From the NCBI GenBank assembly GCA_947503245.1, contig CANNCV010000001.1:557501-621500 (forward strand): a stretch of 64,000 bases of DNA, read 5' to 3'. Each line of letters begins with the position of its first letter. Position 1 is the stretch's first letter. Positions 37,729 to 47,420 of the stretch are shown in pieces. The notes below the pieces were generated by a model. The model worked only from the letters and a program-made list of their open reading frames with translations. It was not told the DNA's origin and ran no database searches. Origin of the DNA: an uncultured Sphingomonadaceae bacterium (lineage in GTDB: Bacteria > Pseudomonadota > Alphaproteobacteria > Sphingomonadales > Sphingomonadaceae). A program made the translations under genes and the position numbers.

Positions 37729-39540
37729 TTATCGTCCTGCGCTTCGCACCTGATAGCGGCCCCAAATGGTTGCGCCCATCCGCCAAATAATGGCCAAGGC
37801 CGCGATATAGGGCGCCTGCCAGATTATCAGGCCGCCAATTGCGATAATGGCGAAAAACCAGATACCCTTATCTTCATAGATAATCGCTTTGTCCAAAACT
37901 GCCGCGCAATATAGCAGGATTATATATATTGGTATGGCAAAAAGGCGCAGGATGTTGCGAATATCTGCGTCTATGTCCAGCTGTGCAACATAGCCTTGTA
38001 GGCCGAACATGAGCAAAGCGAGTAACCCTACAAAGGCACATAGGGCAATGTGCAGCCATGGCCGCACCGTCTGCATATAGTCCTGCCAGTCCTGCTGATG
38101 CCGAACCATGACCCATATGGTTATGGCGGCAATGACAATCAGCATGTCGAGCATAGTGTTAAAGCCCTCCAATATCAGATAGTTAATTATCAATGCCGCG
38201 ATCAGTAGCGCGAACAGCCGGGCTGCCCAACGCTCAGTAAATGTTAGATAATCAAAGGGGTCTGGCTTAATGCGCAGGAAAAAGCGCAATGCAGCAGCTA
38301 TAACCAATATAATAGCGACAGAGCTAAGGTCGGGCGGTAAGAAGAAAAGCAATAGCGGAAATGCTCCCGTCGCCACAAAACACAGATTCTTCCACGAAAG
38401 CCAAGCATATTGCTTGGCCGTAATATCTTCGTCAGGCTTGGCTTTTAAGGGTATTTTATCGACAAAAGTGATGAAGGTTGCGGCAATGCAAGCCGTTGCA
38501 TAATAATATAAAGTCGCAAGCGTGACGGCAGTGCCTTGAAGAAGATAAGCGGCGGCGATGGCTATTCCGGGAGCAGTGGTAAAAAAAGTCCATAGCAACT
38601 CTTGAGCAGCACCTCGCCATTCGGCAATACCATCCCAAAAGTGGACTGCGTCATCGTCCAGCTCATGATATTCCATGCTGGGATATTCTTCGCGAATGCG
38701 TCCAAGCAATTTTACGGTTTCACCGCCATACCAAAATGCTTTTAATCGGGCGCGCCATAATGGCGGCTCTGGAGGATACACAAGCGGCATAATGATATGG
38801 CGTTTTTTATTATCAGGCCGTGTTGCGCGTAAAAATGCCGCATGGTCATAAGCCCGTTCGCGGGCGTCATCGAGGGTATAATGGCCGCTATAGTCTTGCC
38901 CGTCTGTCCATTTATAATGATCGCGCACTATGGGGATGATCGGTAGCGCAGCCTCTTCGCCATCAATAATCAAACGTGCTGCCCAAATCTCATTCTGGCC
39001 CGACAGCGCGACATTATCATTGGCCGGGTGGGTGAGCATCTGCTTCATCAGCCTGGCCAATTCATCAGCCGCTTCGCCGTCAGATACGCCATTTTCTGCC
39101 TCTATACCGGCGCCGTAATAGATGATGTCTTCAATCTGGCGTTTCAGCGCTTCCATGGCGGCTCGCTCAGGGTCAGCAATGATGTTGTCAGATTGTGACC
39201 AGCGATCTTCGCTTTCGTCTCTGCTGGTATATTGCCTTAGATTGGCATCTTGCGGGTCAATGTCCCAGCCCTCGTCATCTTCATCGCTATAGGCTGTTTC
39301 GCTTTCTTCATAAGCCTCGTCATCTGCAAGGCTCTCATCATCCATAAAGTCATCGTCATCATAGTGATGCCATTCGCGCTGTTGCATGGCGCGGTCATAG
39401 GCTGTGCGCAGATCCATAAAGGCTTGCGGCTCAGCATCGACATCAATGGATTTCAGCAATTTGGCATAAGCGCGCTTAATCGCTTTGCGGTCGTCTGTCG
39501 CATCAATGCCCAAAACGGACCAAGGGTAAGCGCGTGCCAT
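37729..39540 (-). CDS. Polytopic membrane protein with degenerate N-terminal J domain
   Basis: 603 residues from the ATG at 39540. Residues about 1-55 are J-domain-like ([12 protein letters not shown], then [13 protein letters not shown] ... [12 protein letters not shown]), but the HPD tripeptide is replaced by residues IDVDAEP. A very acidic Asp/Glu linker follows (about 60-130), then a soluble region to about 330 and at least eight hydrophobic helices to the C-terminus. It lies 49 bp downstream of hscC. E. coli HscC also works with membrane J proteins (DjlB, DjlC) encoded near it, which supports a partner role. Without HPD, standard stimulation of Hsp70 ATPase is doubtful. Confidence 0.75.
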   Translation of the reverse strand: MARAYPWSVLGIDATDDRKAIKRAYAKLLKSIDVDAEPQAFMDLRTAYDRAMQQREWHHYDDDDFMDDESLADDEAYEESETAYSDEDDEGWDIDPQDANLRQYTSRDESEDRWSQSDNIIADPERAAMEALKRQIEDIIYYGAGIEAENGVSDGEAADELARLMKQMLTHPANDNVALSGQNEIWAARLIIDGEEAALPIIPIVRDHYKWTDGQDYSGHYTLDDARERAYDHAAFLRATRPDNKKRHIIMPLVYPPEPPLWRARLKAFWYGGETVKLLGRIREEYPSMEYHELDDDAVHFWDGIAEWRGAAQELLWTFFTTAPGIAIAAAYLLQGTAVTLATLYYYATACIAATFITFVDKIPLKAKPDEDITAKQYAWLSWKNLCFVATGAFPLLLFFLPPDLSSVAIILVIAAALRFFLRIKPDPFDYLTFTERWAARLFALLIAALIINYLILEGFNTMLDMLIVIAAITIWVMVRHQQDWQDYMQTVRPWLHIALCAFVGLLALLMFGLQGYVAQLDIDADIRNILRLFAIPIYIILLYCAAVLDKAIIYEDKGIWFFAIIAIGGLIIWQAPYIAALAIIWRMGATIWGRYQVRSAGR

Positions 39541-39589
39541 TAATGCCCTGCCACGATGCGGCGCAACGCAAAATTGGATGATTTTGCCA

Positions 39590-41308
39590 TCATAGGAAGC
39601 GGTCACCCTCCAGCTCGTCCAATGCTTTTTCCAGTTCTTTGCGGCCTTCTGCAATTTTGCGGGTGTCTTGCGTGTCTAACAGCCCGGCAAAGCCAGAGAT
39701 TAAGTGGCCAATATAATCGCGCTGTGGTCCTAAATAGCCTTGGTAACAGCGCTCGGCCCGCGCCATGAGGGAGGCATTGGCGTCCTCGTCCCGCGGGTGA
39801 ATCTTTAGCTTGGCCAGTTCCAATCGGCGCTTTTCCAGGTCTTTTGGTGAAAGCTCATCTGCGCCGTCTTGTATGACCAATTGGCGCGTTTCCTGACCAT
39901 CTTGGTCCTTAACGTCTACTTCCAATAGCCCGCTAACATCATAGGTGAAGCGTACGGAAAAATAGACTTCATGCTTTTTGCCTTTGGGCAGGGGCAGTTT
40001 CACGTCACCTAGAAAGACATTATTGGCCACCATCCGCGATTCACCCTGATAGACACGCACATCGACGGACCGCTGATTGTCATACATGGGGGAAAAGACG
40101 TGCTCGCGGCTGACAGGTATAACGGTATTGCGATCAATTATGGGCGAAAACAGTCCAGAAACGATCTGCTTGTTGCCGCGCTCCTCTGCGCTTTCAATAC
40201 CCAGAGTGAAGGGGCAAACATCGGTCAGTCTTACTTCATCCAGCGCAGCATCACGCATTTTTAGACCTGCCTGCACCGCAGCGCCCAGTGCAATGGCTTC
40301 ATCAGGGTCAAGCGCAGTTTCAGGAAAGCGGCCAAACATTTTGGTGACCGCTTTGCGCACCACTGGCATGCGTGTGGCGCCGCCAACCAATATCACTTTG
40401 CCCAAATCCTCACCGCGCACATCGCTGTCACGCAGTGATTGCAGCACCGGATCGCGCAAACGTTTGATCAATGGCTCTGACTCGCGTTCAAAACTGGCAG
40501 CACTGACCTGTGTGCTGTGGCTTTCACCCTGCCAGACAATGCGAAACTCTGCGCTGTCAGTCTTGCTTAAATCGCGGCGAACACGTTCTGCTGTGGCCCG
40601 TAATATCTCGTACAGGGCTGCTGATTCCTCGCTGCCCTCTTCAATATTCCATTTTCCCCAAGGGTCGATTTGGGTGCGCGCCAATTGCACCAGAACATCA
40701 TTAAAATCTTCCCCGCCCAAACGGTTATCACCCGCCGAAGCGCGCACCTCAATTATGCCCTCGAAAATTTCGACCAGTGAGACATCAAATGTGCCGCCGC
40801 CCAGATCAAATATCAAAAACGGCTCTTCTTCTTCCAGCTCGTGAATGCCATGGGCCAGCGCGGCCGCTGTCGGCTCATTGATAAGCCGCTCCACTTTCAG
40901 GCCTGCCAAAGATGCTGCTCGTACCGTAGCCTTGCGTTGTTTGTCGTTAAAATAAGCAGGCACGGTGATGATCGCGCTATCGACAGTTTCACCCAGAAAC
41001 GCCTCTGCATCTGCCTTAAGGCTCTTAAGCACAAAGGATGAGAGGTCTTCAGCAGAGAATTGCCAATCGCCCAATTGGACGCGTTTGTCAGTGCCAATAT
41101 AGCGCTTAAAAGCAGTGGCGGTCAGTTTTGGATGGTTGGCCTGCCGTTCGCGCGCGGCCATGCCGGTAACGATCTCTCCGTTATCCATGACACTAACCGC
41201 TGATGGTGTCAGCACATCGCCCAGTGCATTGGGAATGAGCTTCGCCTGACCATCTTGCCAGACAGCAATTGCAGAATTGGTTGTTCCCAGATCGATTCCG
41301 ACCAGCAT
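39590..41308 (-). CDS. hscC: HscC-type Hsp70 chaperone
   Basis: 572 residues from the ATG at 41308, with GGGGGA 5 bases before it. ATPase domain about 1-360: [74 protein letters not shown]. The overall sequence tracks E. coli HscC better than Dna[45 protein letters not shown]. The substrate domain is about 370-500, with a shortened helical C-terminus and no EEVD-like tail. HscC is a specialised Hsp70 with few known clients. Confidence 0.9.
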   Translation of the reverse strand: MLVGIDLGTTNSAIAVWQDGQAKLIPNALGDVLTPSAVSVMDNGEIVTGMAARERQANHPKLTATAFKRYIGTDKRVQLGDWQFSAEDLSSFVLKSLKADAEAFLGETVDSAIITVPAYFNDKQRKATVRAASLAGLKVERLINEPTAAALAHGIHELEEEEPFLIFDLGGGTFDVSLVEIFEGIIEVRASAGDNRLGGEDFNDVLVQLARTQIDPWGKWNIEEGSEESAALYEILRATAERVRRDLSKTDSAEFRIVWQGESHSTQVSAASFERESEPLIKRLRDPVLQSLRDSDVRGEDLGKVILVGGATRMPVVRKAVTKMFGRFPETALDPDEAIALGAAVQAGLKMRDAALDEVRLTDVCPFTLGIESAEERGNKQIVSGLFSPIIDRNTVIPVSREHVFSPMYDNQRSVDVRVYQGESRMVANNVFLGDVKLPLPKGKKHEVYFSVRFTYDVSGLLEVDVKDQDGQETRQLVIQDGADELSPKDLEKRRLELAKLKIHPRDEDANASLMARAERCYQGYLGPQRDYIGHLISGFAGLLDTQDTRKIAEGRKELEKALDELEGDRFL

Positions 41309-41560
41309 ATTGTCCCCCATCACATTACCATATTCTTTAATGCGTAAAGCGCGATGGTTTCAACGCCGTATTTCCAATACATCCAGTAATGAGAGGGAAT
41401 GTGGCGGAAAATACTGCCTTCAGCGATGCGTCCCTGTCAGCTTGGCTGGACAGTATTTTGTGAACATATTTTGTGCAAATTTTTATCAACATCTCTGGAC
41501 ATGATTTCGCATGGTTTTTTCCCACAGGCCAAAAAATAAATCCGTTTTTTGAGGGAAGCC

Positions 41561-41641
41561 ATGAAACTCAAGGCCTTGGCTTTATTTGCTGCATTTTGCT
41601 GCGGTGAAACGAATCGGGCGTGCGGTGAACCGAGTCCCTAA
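41561..41641 (+). CDS. Possible 26-codon ORF in the nrdA upstream region
   Basis: MKLKALALFAAFCC and twelve more residues, stop TAA at 41639-41641, with GAGGGA 4 bases before the ATG. A good ribosome site but no other support; it lies upstream of the likely nrdA promoter. Could be chance or a tiny exported peptide. Confidence 0.25.
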   Translation: MKLKALALFAAFCCGETNRACGEPSP

Positions 41642-41658
41642 ACTGTCATTTACCCTCT

Positions 41659-41725
41659 TGCGTCTGAATCGAATATGGGCACAATAGGTAGTGTAGTTCG
41701 AAACGTGGCATATCAACCTATAGTA
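41659..41725 (+). promoter_or_regulatory. nrdA promoter region with tandem NrdR-box candidates
   Basis: Box 1 CACAATAGGTAGTG (41680-41693) matches 12 of 14 positions of the NrdR consensus as I recall it (CAC-W-ATATAT-W-GTG). Box 2 (41712-41725) matches 9 of 14, exactly 32 bp further on, the usual NrdR spacing. TTGCGT (41659-41664) and CACAAT are weak -35/-10 candidates overlapping box 1. NrdR would repress class I nrd genes when dATP is high. The remaining 41309-41916 holds hairpins 41736-41763 and 41805-41829 and four GANTC sites. Confidence 0.6.
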
Positions 41726-41916
41726 TCTCTATAAATTGGTAGCGGCAAAACCGTTGTTACCAAATGATACTTTTCGCCATGTATCGCACTTGGGGAGCGA
41801 AATCTTGATACGGTCTTGCAACGTATCAAAAAAATGCGCTGTATCCGCACGGGCAAAACAGGCTGAAAAAGATTCGTCTTGCGAATCGAACGAAGCAAGA
41901 ACATTATGGGGCAATT

Positions 41917-43905
41917 ATGGATTTCAGAGATACAGCGCAGGATAATCTGGTGGACCAAAATAAGGCAACAGAAACCGGCGATGGCGGTGCTATCGGTAGT
42001 GCGTCAGGCAATGCAGAGGAGGCGATGTTGATCGTTGAAGCTAAGGAAGAGACTGCCTCTGTGACTGAAGAGAAGGTCGAATCCTCCAGCAAGACCGTTA
42101 ATGCGCGTCGCTTCACAATTGTTACCGATGATTCGCGCGATGATAATCTGACCGAATTTGGCAAAGAGACACTGCAAGACCGTTATTTATTGCCGAATGA
42201 AAGCTATCAGGATTTGTTTGCACGTGTCGCTGATGCTTATGCTGATGATCAGGATCACGCGCAGCGGCTTTATGATTATATTTCCAAACTCTGGTTCATG
42301 CCGGCAACGCCTGTGCTTTCCAACGGTGGAACAGGGCGCGGCCTGCCCATTTCCTGTTATTTGAACAGCGTTGATGATAGCTTGGGCGGCATTGTTAACA
42401 CGTGGAATGAAAATGTTTGGCTGGCCAGCAAAGGCGGCGGTATTGGCACCTATTGGGGCAGTGTGCGCGGCATTGGTGAGCCAGTTGGCCTGAATGGCAA
42501 GACATCAGGCATCATTCCTTTTGTGCGGGTTATGGACAGCCTGACACTGGCGATTTCGCAAGGCTCTTTGCGCCGTGGCAGTGCGGCCTGTTATCTGGAT
42601 GTCGATCATCCGGAGATTGAGGAATTTCTCGAAATCCGTAAACCATCAGGCGACTTTAACCGTAAAGCGCTGAACCTGCATCATGGCGTATTGCTAACCG
42701 ACGAATTTATGGAAGCGGTACGCGATGGGTCTGAGTTCAATCTGAAATCACCCAAAACAGGTGAAGTACGCGGCACCGTTGATGCGCGTTCGCTTTTCCA
42801 GAAACTGGTCGAAACACGTCTGGCGACCGGCGAGCCCTATATCATTTTCAACGATACCGTGAACCGTACCATGCCCAAGCATCATCGCGATCTTGGTTTG
42901 AAGGTGTCGACATCTAATCTTTGCAGTGAAATCACATTGCCAACTGGCCGTGATCATCTTGGCAATGACCGGACAGCAGTGTGCTGTCTCTCGTCCCTAA
43001 ACCTTGAAAAATGGGATGAATGGTCAGTTGAAGATATGTTTGTTGAGGATGTTATGCGCTTCCTTGATAATGTGTTGCAGGATTATATTGACCGTGCGCC
43101 GGATGAAATGGCGCGGGCCAAATATTCCGCTGCTCGCGAACGTTCGGTCGGCTTGGGCGTAATGGGTTTCCACTCATTCTTACAAGCCCGCAAGCTGGGC
43201 TTTGAAAGTGCTTTGGCAAAATCATGGAATATGAAAATCTTCAAACATATTCACGCCAAGGCTAGCGAAGCATCAATGATGCTGGCAAAAGAGCGCGGAC
43301 CATGTCCTGATGCTGCTGACCAGGGTGTTATGGAGCGCTTCTCCTGCAAAATGGCGATTGCGCCAACGGCGTCAATCTCCATCATTTGTGGCGGTGCATC
43401 AGCCTGTATTGAGCCTATCCCGGCCAATATCTATACGCACAAAACCCTTTCGGGCAGCTTCATTGTGAAAAATCCTTATCTGGAAAAACTGCTCAAGGAA
43501 AAATCAAAAGACAGCGCGAATGTGTGGAACTCCATCCTTGAAAAAGGTGGCTCGGTTCAACATCTTGATTTCCTCTGCACTGAGGAAAAAGAAAGCTTCA
43601 AAACCAGCTTTGAAATTGATCAGCGCTGGTTGCTAGAACTGGCTGCGGATCGCACGCCCTATATTGATCAGGCACAATCGCTGAACCTCTTCATTCCAGC
43701 CGATGTTGATAAATGGGACTTGCTCATGCTGCACTTCCGTGCGTGGGAATTGGGCATTAAATCGCTTTATTATCTGCGCTCAAAATCTGTACAGCGGGCC
43801 GGCTTTGCTGGCGGTGTTGAGGCAGACAATACACTTGACCCCAAACAGGTTGAATTGGCGACTGCGGAAACAACCGATTATGATGAATGTCTGGCCTGCC
43901 AGTAA
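41917..43905 (+). CDS. nrdA: Class I ribonucleotide reductase, large subunit, without ATP-cone
   Basis: 662 residues from ATG at 41917 (GGGG 5 bases before). Makes deoxyribonucleotides with NrdB. Catalytic parts: SCYLNSVDDS with one of the redox Cys, STSNLCSEITLPTGRD with the thiyl-radical Cys, the second redox Cys in DRTAVCCLSSLNLEKW, LYYLRSKSVQ with radical-transfer Tyr residues, and a C-terminal ECLACQ thiol pair. The first 60 residues are acidic low-complexity sequence, not the ATP-cone of E. coli NrdA, so dATP feedback on overall activity should be absent. nrdB is 2.3 kb downstream, separated by two unrelated genes. Confidence 0.95.
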   Translation: MDFRDTAQDNLVDQNKATETGDGGAIGSASGNAEEAMLIVEAKEETASVTEEKVESSSKTVNARRFTIVTDDSRDDNLTEFGKETLQDRYLLPNESYQDLFARVADAYADDQDHAQRLYDYISKLWFMPATPVLSNGGTGRGLPISCYLNSVDDSLGGIVNTWNENVWLASKGGGIGTYWGSVRGIGEPVGLNGKTSGIIPFVRVMDSLTLAISQGSLRRGSAACYLDVDHPEIEEFLEIRKPSGDFNRKALNLHHGVLLTDEFMEAVRDGSEFNLKSPKTGEVRGTVDARSLFQKLVETRLATGEPYIIFNDTVNRTMPKHHRDLGLKVSTSNLCSEITLPTGRDHLGNDRTAVCCLSSLNLEKWDEWSVEDMFVEDVMRFLDNVLQDYIDRAPDEMARAKYSAARERSVGLGVMGFHSFLQARKLGFESALAKSWNMKIFKHIHAKASEASMMLAKERGPCPDAADQGVMERFSCKMAIAPTASISIICGGASACIEPIPANIYTHKTLSGSFIVKNPYLEKLLKEKSKDSANVWNSILEKGGSVQHLDFLCTEEKESFKTSFEIDQRWLLELAADRTPYIDQAQSLNLFIPADVDKWDLLMLHFRAWELGIKSLYYLRSKSVQRAGFAGGVEADNTLDPKQVELATAETTDYDECLACQ

Positions 43906-43973
43906 ATCTGAGCACGCTATATTGGTTGCCCGATGGTGAGCATGTGAGTTCGCAGCTGCGTCACCAAATCCAA

Positions 43974-44020
43974 ACCCATATTTTCAATTTTGTGGTTATC
44001 ACCGCATTGAAAATATGGGT
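43974..44020. repeat. Perfect 15-bp inverted repeat after nrdA
   Basis: ACCCATATTTTCAAT (43974-43988) and ATTGAAAATATGGGT (44006-44020), loop of 17. No U-tract on either strand, so not a classical terminator. It sits at the junction between nrdA and the inserted glycan genes; may stabilise or process the mRNA, or mark an old insertion. Confidence 0.75.
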
Positions 44021-44059
44021 GGGGTAAAGGCTGGTGAATAGGAAGTTAAGTAACCGATT

Positions 44060-44809
44060 ATGAAACGCCAGCTTCGCAACCTACAGACATTTTTTCCGTT
44101 TATACGGCCTGCGAAATTTGGCGCTTATAATGCTGCTGCACGATATCTCGGGCTGCGCATCCAGTCAGAGTTTCGCGTTCTTGCTTCATCTATGGCCGGC
44201 GGCGTAGCGGTCGATATTGGCGGCAATTGGGGCCAAAGTATTTTGGCATTTAAGCGTATGGCGCGCCCGTCCAAAATCATCAGCTTTGAGCCTAATCAGA
44301 TTTTGGCCAATCGCCTGAAACATGCTTTTCGCAAAGATGATAATGTCGAGATACAGGCTTGTGCGCTGGCCCATAAACGCGGGAATTTCACTCTCTTTGT
44401 GCCGCATTATCGCAATTATATTTATGATGGTCTCGCATCACTTGATGAGGGGGAGGCGCGCAACTGGCTCAATCCCCGTCGCATGATGGGTTTTGACCCT
44501 GACAAGCTGCGCCTTGCGGAACAGACTGTGCCTGTTGAGACGCTGGATTCTTTTGATCTTGCGCCGGACTTTGTGAAAATTGACGTACAGGGCGTGGGTT
44601 TGGCGGTCGTTAAAGGCGGCATGGAAACTTTTCGTCGCAATAAGCCCATTTCGATCATTGAAAGACCTGGCCGAGAACTGGTCGCGCTGCTCGATTCGAT
44701 GGGTCTAAAAGCTTATCGCTTTCACAAGGGGCGGTTGGATACCGCTTGGAACAGGGCGTTTAATTGCGTGTTTTTGACAGATAAGCATCGCATGGAAATG
44801 GGGCTGTAA
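44060..44809 (+). CDS. FkbM-family methyltransferase
   Basis: 249 residues. SAM-binding motif I is GVAVDIGGNWGQSILAF at about 47-63, with the acidic end of strand 2 in IISFEPNQ. DFVKIDVQGVGLAVVKGG corresponds to the FkbM DxEGxE segment, here with DVQGVG. Such enzymes O-methylate sugars or similar hydroxyls. It abuts the glycosyltransferase gene with no gap, pointing to a shared role in a surface glycan, yet both sit between nrdA and nrdB. Confidence 0.85.
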   Translation: MKRQLRNLQTFFPFIRPAKFGAYNAAARYLGLRIQSEFRVLASSMAGGVAVDIGGNWGQSILAFKRMARPSKIISFEPNQILANRLKHAFRKDDNVEIQACALAHKRGNFTLFVPHYRNYIYDGLASLDEGEARNWLNPRRMMGFDPDKLRLAEQTVPVETLDSFDLAPDFVKIDVQGVGLAVVKGGMETFRRNKPISIIERPGRELVALLDSMGLKAYRFHKGRLDTAWNRAFNCVFLTDKHRMEMGL

Positions 44810-46111
44810 TTGACGCAAGACCGCCCTTTGAATGTGCTCTTGGTAACGCCAAACTTCCCGCCTTATGCTATGGCGGGGGCGGCGCGTACCGGCGCATTGG
44901 CGCGGCATTGGGCGCGGCAGAATGTACATGTCTATATCTTATCTGCACGCAATAACGATGCTCATGGTCTGCATGATGCGTTGGAAAATGATCATATCCA
45001 TCCGGAGTTTTTGGCCATAGATCGGGAAGCAGCATCGCCCGCTGCGCAGCAAGCGACCCCGGATACAAAGCCCAGCTTGAACAAAGACCCGGGCGCGTTT
45101 CGGCGGCTCATCTGGGGCTTGCGCGCTTTGCCTGATCGCTATCATCCTCACTGGAGCGCGCGTGCCGCTGAGCGTGGAGCGGCGATCATACGCGATAATG
45201 CCATTGATTGTATTTATTCATCCGGACCGCCGCACAGCGTGCATATCGCAGCTGCGGAAATTAAACGCGCGACCGGCCTGCCTTGGATATGCGAACAGCG
45301 TGACCTTTGGGTGGGCAATCCTTTTGCAGATAGGCCATGGATAACCGAGGCGCTCAATAAGAGACTGGCGCGCAAGGCATTGCCGCTGGCCGATGCCTTT
45401 GTTGGGGTAACACATGGCACGGTGGCCGAACTGCAAAGCCAGCATGATGCGCCTGTTCTTCTCGCTTATAATGGCCTTGACCCTGCGGACTTTGAAGGGA
45501 TTGATGGTGGCGATGTGCCGCCGCCGCTGGACCCGGACAAGCTTACCATTGTCCACCCCGGCGTCATCTATGCGGAAAAGCGCGACCCCAGCCCATTATT
45601 CGCGGCAGTGGCCAAGATGGATGAAGCCAGCCGAGGCGCTATCCGCATGATCTTCTTCCATGACGAATATGATTATGTGCGTGGTCTGGCGCAGACCTAT
45701 GGCGTAATGAATCAGGTTGAATTTCGGCCTATGATACCGCGTCACGAGGTGCTGGCGCTGGAGCGTCAGGCGGATTTGCTGCTGCTTGCTCATTGGGATG
45801 ACCCGCGCGGCGATGCGATTATTCCTGGCAAGGTGTTTGAATATATCGGCGCGCGCCGCCCGATCATTGCAACCGCTTCTGCCAGCAGCGAAGTGGCGCA
45901 GATTGTCCGCCAAGGCAATTTTGGCCTGTCTGGCGCAACGCCGGATGAGATTGCCGCGCACCTTAGCTATTGGATTGAGGAAAAGCACAAAGCCGGCGGC
46001 CGTGTGCCCGATCTGCCAGCCGAACCCATTGCTGATTTTACCCGTGATCGTCAGTTTGAAAAAGTCGATGCACTGATCAACCAGATTCTACCCACAGGCA
46101 GGGGAATATAA
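44810..46111 (+). CDS. Glycosyltransferase (GT4/GT-B type)
   Basis: 433 residues from TTG at 44810, directly after the FkbM stop. N-terminal NVLLVTPNFPPYAMAGAART matches the acceptor domain start of GT4 enzymes. IVHPGVIYAEKRDPSPLF opens the donor domain, and ALERQADLLLLAHWDDP with IIPGKVFEYIGARRPIIA carries the nucleotide-sugar Glu region. Soluble or peripheral. Donor and acceptor unknown. Confidence 0.88.
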   Translation: MTQDRPLNVLLVTPNFPPYAMAGAARTGALARHWARQNVHVYILSARNNDAHGLHDALENDHIHPEFLAIDREAASPAAQQATPDTKPSLNKDPGAFRRLIWGLRALPDRYHPHWSARAAERGAAIIRDNAIDCIYSSGPPHSVHIAAAEIKRATGLPWICEQRDLWVGNPFADRPWITEALNKRLARKALPLADAFVGVTHGTVAELQSQHDAPVLLAYNGLDPADFEGIDGGDVPPPLDPDKLTIVHPGVIYAEKRDPSPLFAAVAKMDEASRGAIRMIFFHDEYDYVRGLAQTYGVMNQVEFRPMIPRHEVLALERQADLLLLAHWDDPRGDAIIPGKVFEYIGARRPIIATASASSEVAQIVRQGNFGLSGATPDEIAAHLSYWIEEKHKAGGRVPDLPAEPIADFTRDRQFEKVDALINQILPTGRGI

Positions 46112-46177
46112 AATGCGCCCTGTCTTCATTTCCATCAAAAAACCACTATATTTAAGCATGTCCGAGGAGCAGAATCC

Positions 46178-47233
46178 ATGTCACTTTTAGAAGCCCGCAC
46201 CCAGTATAAGCCCTTTGATTATCCATGGGCCTATGACTTTTGGAAACGCCAGCAACAGATTCACTGGATGCCTGAAGAGGTTCCTTTGGGCGAAGATTGC
46301 CGCGATTGGGCGCAAAAGATTACTGAGCATGAGCGCAATTTGCTCACGCAAATTTTCCGCTTTTTCACACAAGCCGATGTTGAGGTGCAAAATTGCTACC
46401 ATGATAAATATGGCCGTGTGTTCAAGCCGACCGAAGTGAAGATGATGCTGACCGCGTTCAGCAATATGGAAACCGTGCATATCGCTGCCTATTCGCATTT
46501 GCTGGATACAATCGGCATGCCGGAAAGCGAATATGGCATGTTCCTCGAATATGAGGAAATGGCCGCAAAACATGATTATCTGAACGAATTTGGCGTTGAT
46601 AATGATGCGGATATTGCCCGCACCTTGGCAATGTTTGGCGGCTTTACTGAAGGACTGCAGCTATTTGCCAGCTTCGCTATGCTGATGAACTTCCCGCGCT
46701 TCAACAAAATGAAGGGCATGGGGCAGATTGTTAGCTGGTCCGTGCGCGATGAGTCGCTGCACTGCGAAGGCATTACCCGCCTGTTCCATGAATTTGTGCG
46801 CGAGCGTGATTGCCTGACCAAGGCTGTGAAAGAAGATATTATCGATTGTTGTCAAAAGACAGTGCGTCTTGAAGATGCGTTTATCGATCTGGCTTTTCAG
46901 GACGGCCCCGTCAGCGGCATGACAGCGAAAGAGATTAAGAAATATATCCGTTATATCGCTGATTGGCGCTTGGGCCAGCTGGGCTTTTCACCGGTCTATA
47001 TGGTTGAAGAACACCCGCTGCCATGGCTCGCACCATTGCTGAACGGTGTGGAGCACGCCAACTTCTTCGAAACACGCGCCACCGAATATTCCAAAGGCGC
47101 AACCCGCGGCGACTGGAACACCGTCTGGGCCAGCTTCGACAAACGCAAAGGCAAACCAGCAGACCCCGCCAATTGCGCCGCCGAAGATGAAGGCGCAGGC
47201 CTGTTCGACACTGCCGAGGTTGCGGCGGAGTAG
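46178..47233 (+). CDS. nrdB: Class I ribonucleotide reductase, small subunit
   Basis: 351 residues. Di-iron tyrosyl-radical subunit. The metal/radical set is present: TQADVEVQN (first Asp), SNMETVHIAAYSHLL (Glu, His and Tyr spaced as in E. coli E115/H118/Y122), GFTEGLQLFASFAML (Glu), and RDESLHCEGI (Glu, His). No N-terminal ATP-cone, and the C-terminal tail is acidic (ending VAAE). A GGAG-like site precedes it. Terminator at 47273-47310. Confidence 0.96.
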   Translation: MSLLEARTQYKPFDYPWAYDFWKRQQQIHWMPEEVPLGEDCRDWAQKITEHERNLLTQIFRFFTQADVEVQNCYHDKYGRVFKPTEVKMMLTAFSNMETVHIAAYSHLLDTIGMPESEYGMFLEYEEMAAKHDYLNEFGVDNDADIARTLAMFGGFTEGLQLFASFAMLMNFPRFNKMKGMGQIVSWSVRDESLHCEGITRLFHEFVRERDCLTKAVKEDIIDCCQKTVRLEDAFIDLAFQDGPVSGMTAKEIKKYIRYIADWRLGQLGFSPVYMVEEHPLPWLAPLLNGVEHANFFETRATEYSKGATRGDWNTVWASFDKRKGKPADPANCAAEDEGAGLFDTAEVAAE

Positions 47234-47272
47234 TTTGATACTGCGCGAACTGATCTCAAAAGCGGATTATAG

Positions 47273-47310
47273 ACGGCTTGGCTGCACATCGTGGCCAAGC
47301 CGTTCTTATT
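47273..47310 (+). terminator. Terminator after nrdB
   Basis: ACGGCTTGGC (47273-47282) / GCCAAGCCGT (47294-47303), 10-bp perfect stem, followed by TCTTATT. Confidence 0.8.
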
Positions 47311-47420
47311 AAGGATCGCCATCCCGAACCCGTTTCAAGATCTCATGCAGATATATCTGCATCCTTGGCGTTGGATATAGCGGGTGCCTTGAGTGACCTT
47401 AGGCTATTGTAAAACAACCC

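Noticed and set aside
40077-40844. 255-codon plus-strand frame
   Set aside because: Antisense to hscC; Ser/Arg/Pro-rich with no recognisable fold.
41736-41916. Cobalamin riboswitch in the nrdA leader
   Set aside because: No B12 box; the enzyme is class I (NrdB present), so no reason for one.
43974-44020. Intrinsic terminator after nrdA
   Set aside because: Perfect stem, but no U-tract on either strand; kept as an inverted repeat.
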